From Cyanophora paradoxa (Eukaryota; Glaucocystophyceae; Cyanophorales; Cyanophoraceae), in the NCBI GenBank assembly GCA_004431415.1, contig QPMI01000162.1:1-64000 (forward strand): a stretch of 64,000 nucleotides of DNA, given 5' to 3'. The translations under genes were made by a program, and so were the position numbers. Positions within the stretch are counted from its first letter, which is position 1; the number at the start of each line of letters is the position of its first letter. A model generated the notes under the pieces. That model searched no databases. It had not been told where the DNA came from and worked only from the letters and a program-made list of their open reading frames with translations. Below, one piece after another: positions 63,517 to 64,000 of this stretch.

Positions 63517-64000
63517 TGGCGGCTCGAGCGGCCTCGGTGTCGGGGAGCACAGTCGGCTTCCAGGTGCCGGCGACCTTGGTCACTGGCCAGTGATCCTCCT
63601 CGCCAGCCATAGGCGGGGAGGCAAGCTCGAGGCGCTGGTACCCGAGTCCCTGCGGCGTCTGAGCGAGGTAGTCGCGCAGGGCGCTCGCTACGACGCCCTC
63701 GTGCGTCGAGCGGTCCGTCGCCCGCTTCAGGTGGTACTCCAGAACGTCACAGAGCGTCTCGCTCTGGACCGCGTTGAGCGGCGCCCGGCCGTCCTTCCGG
63801 CGCGGCAGCAGCGGGATCCCGGAGTGCTGGTGGCCCTGGAGAACGGCCAGGAGGATGCGCGAGCAGATGGCCAGGCGGCCCTCGTAGTCGGGTACTACTT
63901 TACCCTGCTCGTACTTCCAAGCAAGCGTCGGCGCCCATCGGCGTACGTCGGGCGTGCATCGCGGGCTCCCTTTTCCTTGTCGGGTTTGGACGGCGGCGGT
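63239..64000 (-). CDS. gypsy Gag N-terminal part, running off the window
   Basis: The frame is open from the window edge: PDVRRWAPTLAWKYEQGKVV, LAICSRILLAVLQGHQHSGI, LPRRKDGRAPLNAVQSETLC, then MAGEEDHWPVTKVAGTWKPT. Helical composition and position suit the N-terminal half of Gag. Near 63510 the signal passes to the frame that starts at 63516, another single shift. The true start lies upstream, beyond 64000. Confidence 0.5.
   Translation of the reverse strand, partial: TAAVQTRQGKGSPRCTPDVRRWAPTLAWKYEQGKVVPDYEGRLAICSRILLAVLQGHQHSGIPLLPRRKDGRAPLNAVQSETLCDVLEYHLKRATDRSTHEGVVASALRDYLAQTPQGLGYQRLELASPPMAGEEDHWPVTKVAGTWKPTVLPDTEAARAANELWSHPRISPRLRVHGHSLRRERELRGNPAHSVRRVRACDWARRRLEDRLGGPEVPGMGERRSLTSAHVGRRHHAEERRSGHEAARQGAKP

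Larger units (their letters stand above)
54655..64000 (-). mobile_element. Ty3/gypsy LTR retrotransposon, incomplete (continues past the window end)
   Basis: Minus-strand order is Gag-like region (64000 to ~60750), aspartic protease (~60220-59950), reverse transcriptase and RNase H (~58600-57400), integrase (~55760-54900). This order, with integrase last, defines Ty3/gypsy. No chromodomain is seen after the integrase. Frame changes in Gag, protease and one in integrase indicate a decayed copy or sequence errors. The 5' LTR is outside the window. Confidence 0.9.

Overview
The window is nuclear DNA of a eukaryote, most likely a GC-rich unicellular protist or microalga. Genes are split by short introns (about 45 to 90 bases) whose boundaries can be fixed by reading frame. 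There are no bacterial operons. The conserved genes (PARN, a VPS9-domain Rab exchange factor, Skp1, AAA ATPase and ARM-repeat proteins) are eukaryotic housekeeping types. Copies of TGTAAATAAAT after one gene resemble the green-algal TGTAA poly(A) signal, but the lineage cannot be fixed from this sequence. Splice donors are often GTACCCC-like or GC, not GTRAGT.

Layout. 0.5-4.3 kb (-): a many-exon AAA+ ATPase. 5.2-9.7 kb: two modules of GC-rich minisatellite in which a ~109-bp array faces an inverted ~66-bp array across an AT-rich block, with small unknown ORFs between the modules. 10-14.4 kb (-): a large transposon-type gene joining a Ulp1-like (C48) cysteine protease, a tyrosine recombinase and a C2HC finger. 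15 kb (+): a broken Skp1-like gene. 17.1-23.2 kb: a TA-flanked pogo-like DNA transposon split by a 5'-truncated LINE with a 10-bp target duplication. 23.5-27.2 kb (-): an ARM-repeat gene. 27.9-28.6 kb: a retroposon with a 19-bp target duplication. 29-31.3 kb (-): a weaker ARM-like gene. 31.3-34.6 kb: mostly non-coding, with a MITE and an almost pure G/C block. 34.7-35.9 kb (+): a Tyr/Gln-rich glycine-zipper protein.

36-48 kb is the gene-dense core: PARN deadenylase (-) diverges from a VPS9-domain gene (+), followed by a long LRR / Trp-helical (Sfi1-like) / coiled-coil / PB1 gene (+). 48.7-50.1 kb holds a second 5'-truncated LINE copy carrying a tiny poly(A)-tailed hairpin insertion, then three 68-bp palindromic repeats. 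52-53.7 kb is a DIRS-like reverse-transcriptase fragment behind a ~111-bp tandem repeat. From 54.6 kb to the window end (-) lies a long Ty3/gypsy retrotransposon with a nearly intact Pol.

Host genes and mobile DNA thus alternate. At least five classes of mobile element are present (tyrosine-recombinase, pogo-like DNA, LINE, DIRS-like, gypsy), most with frameshifts or truncations. Several genes are open only after joining frames, so exon calls outside the tested introns are approximate.
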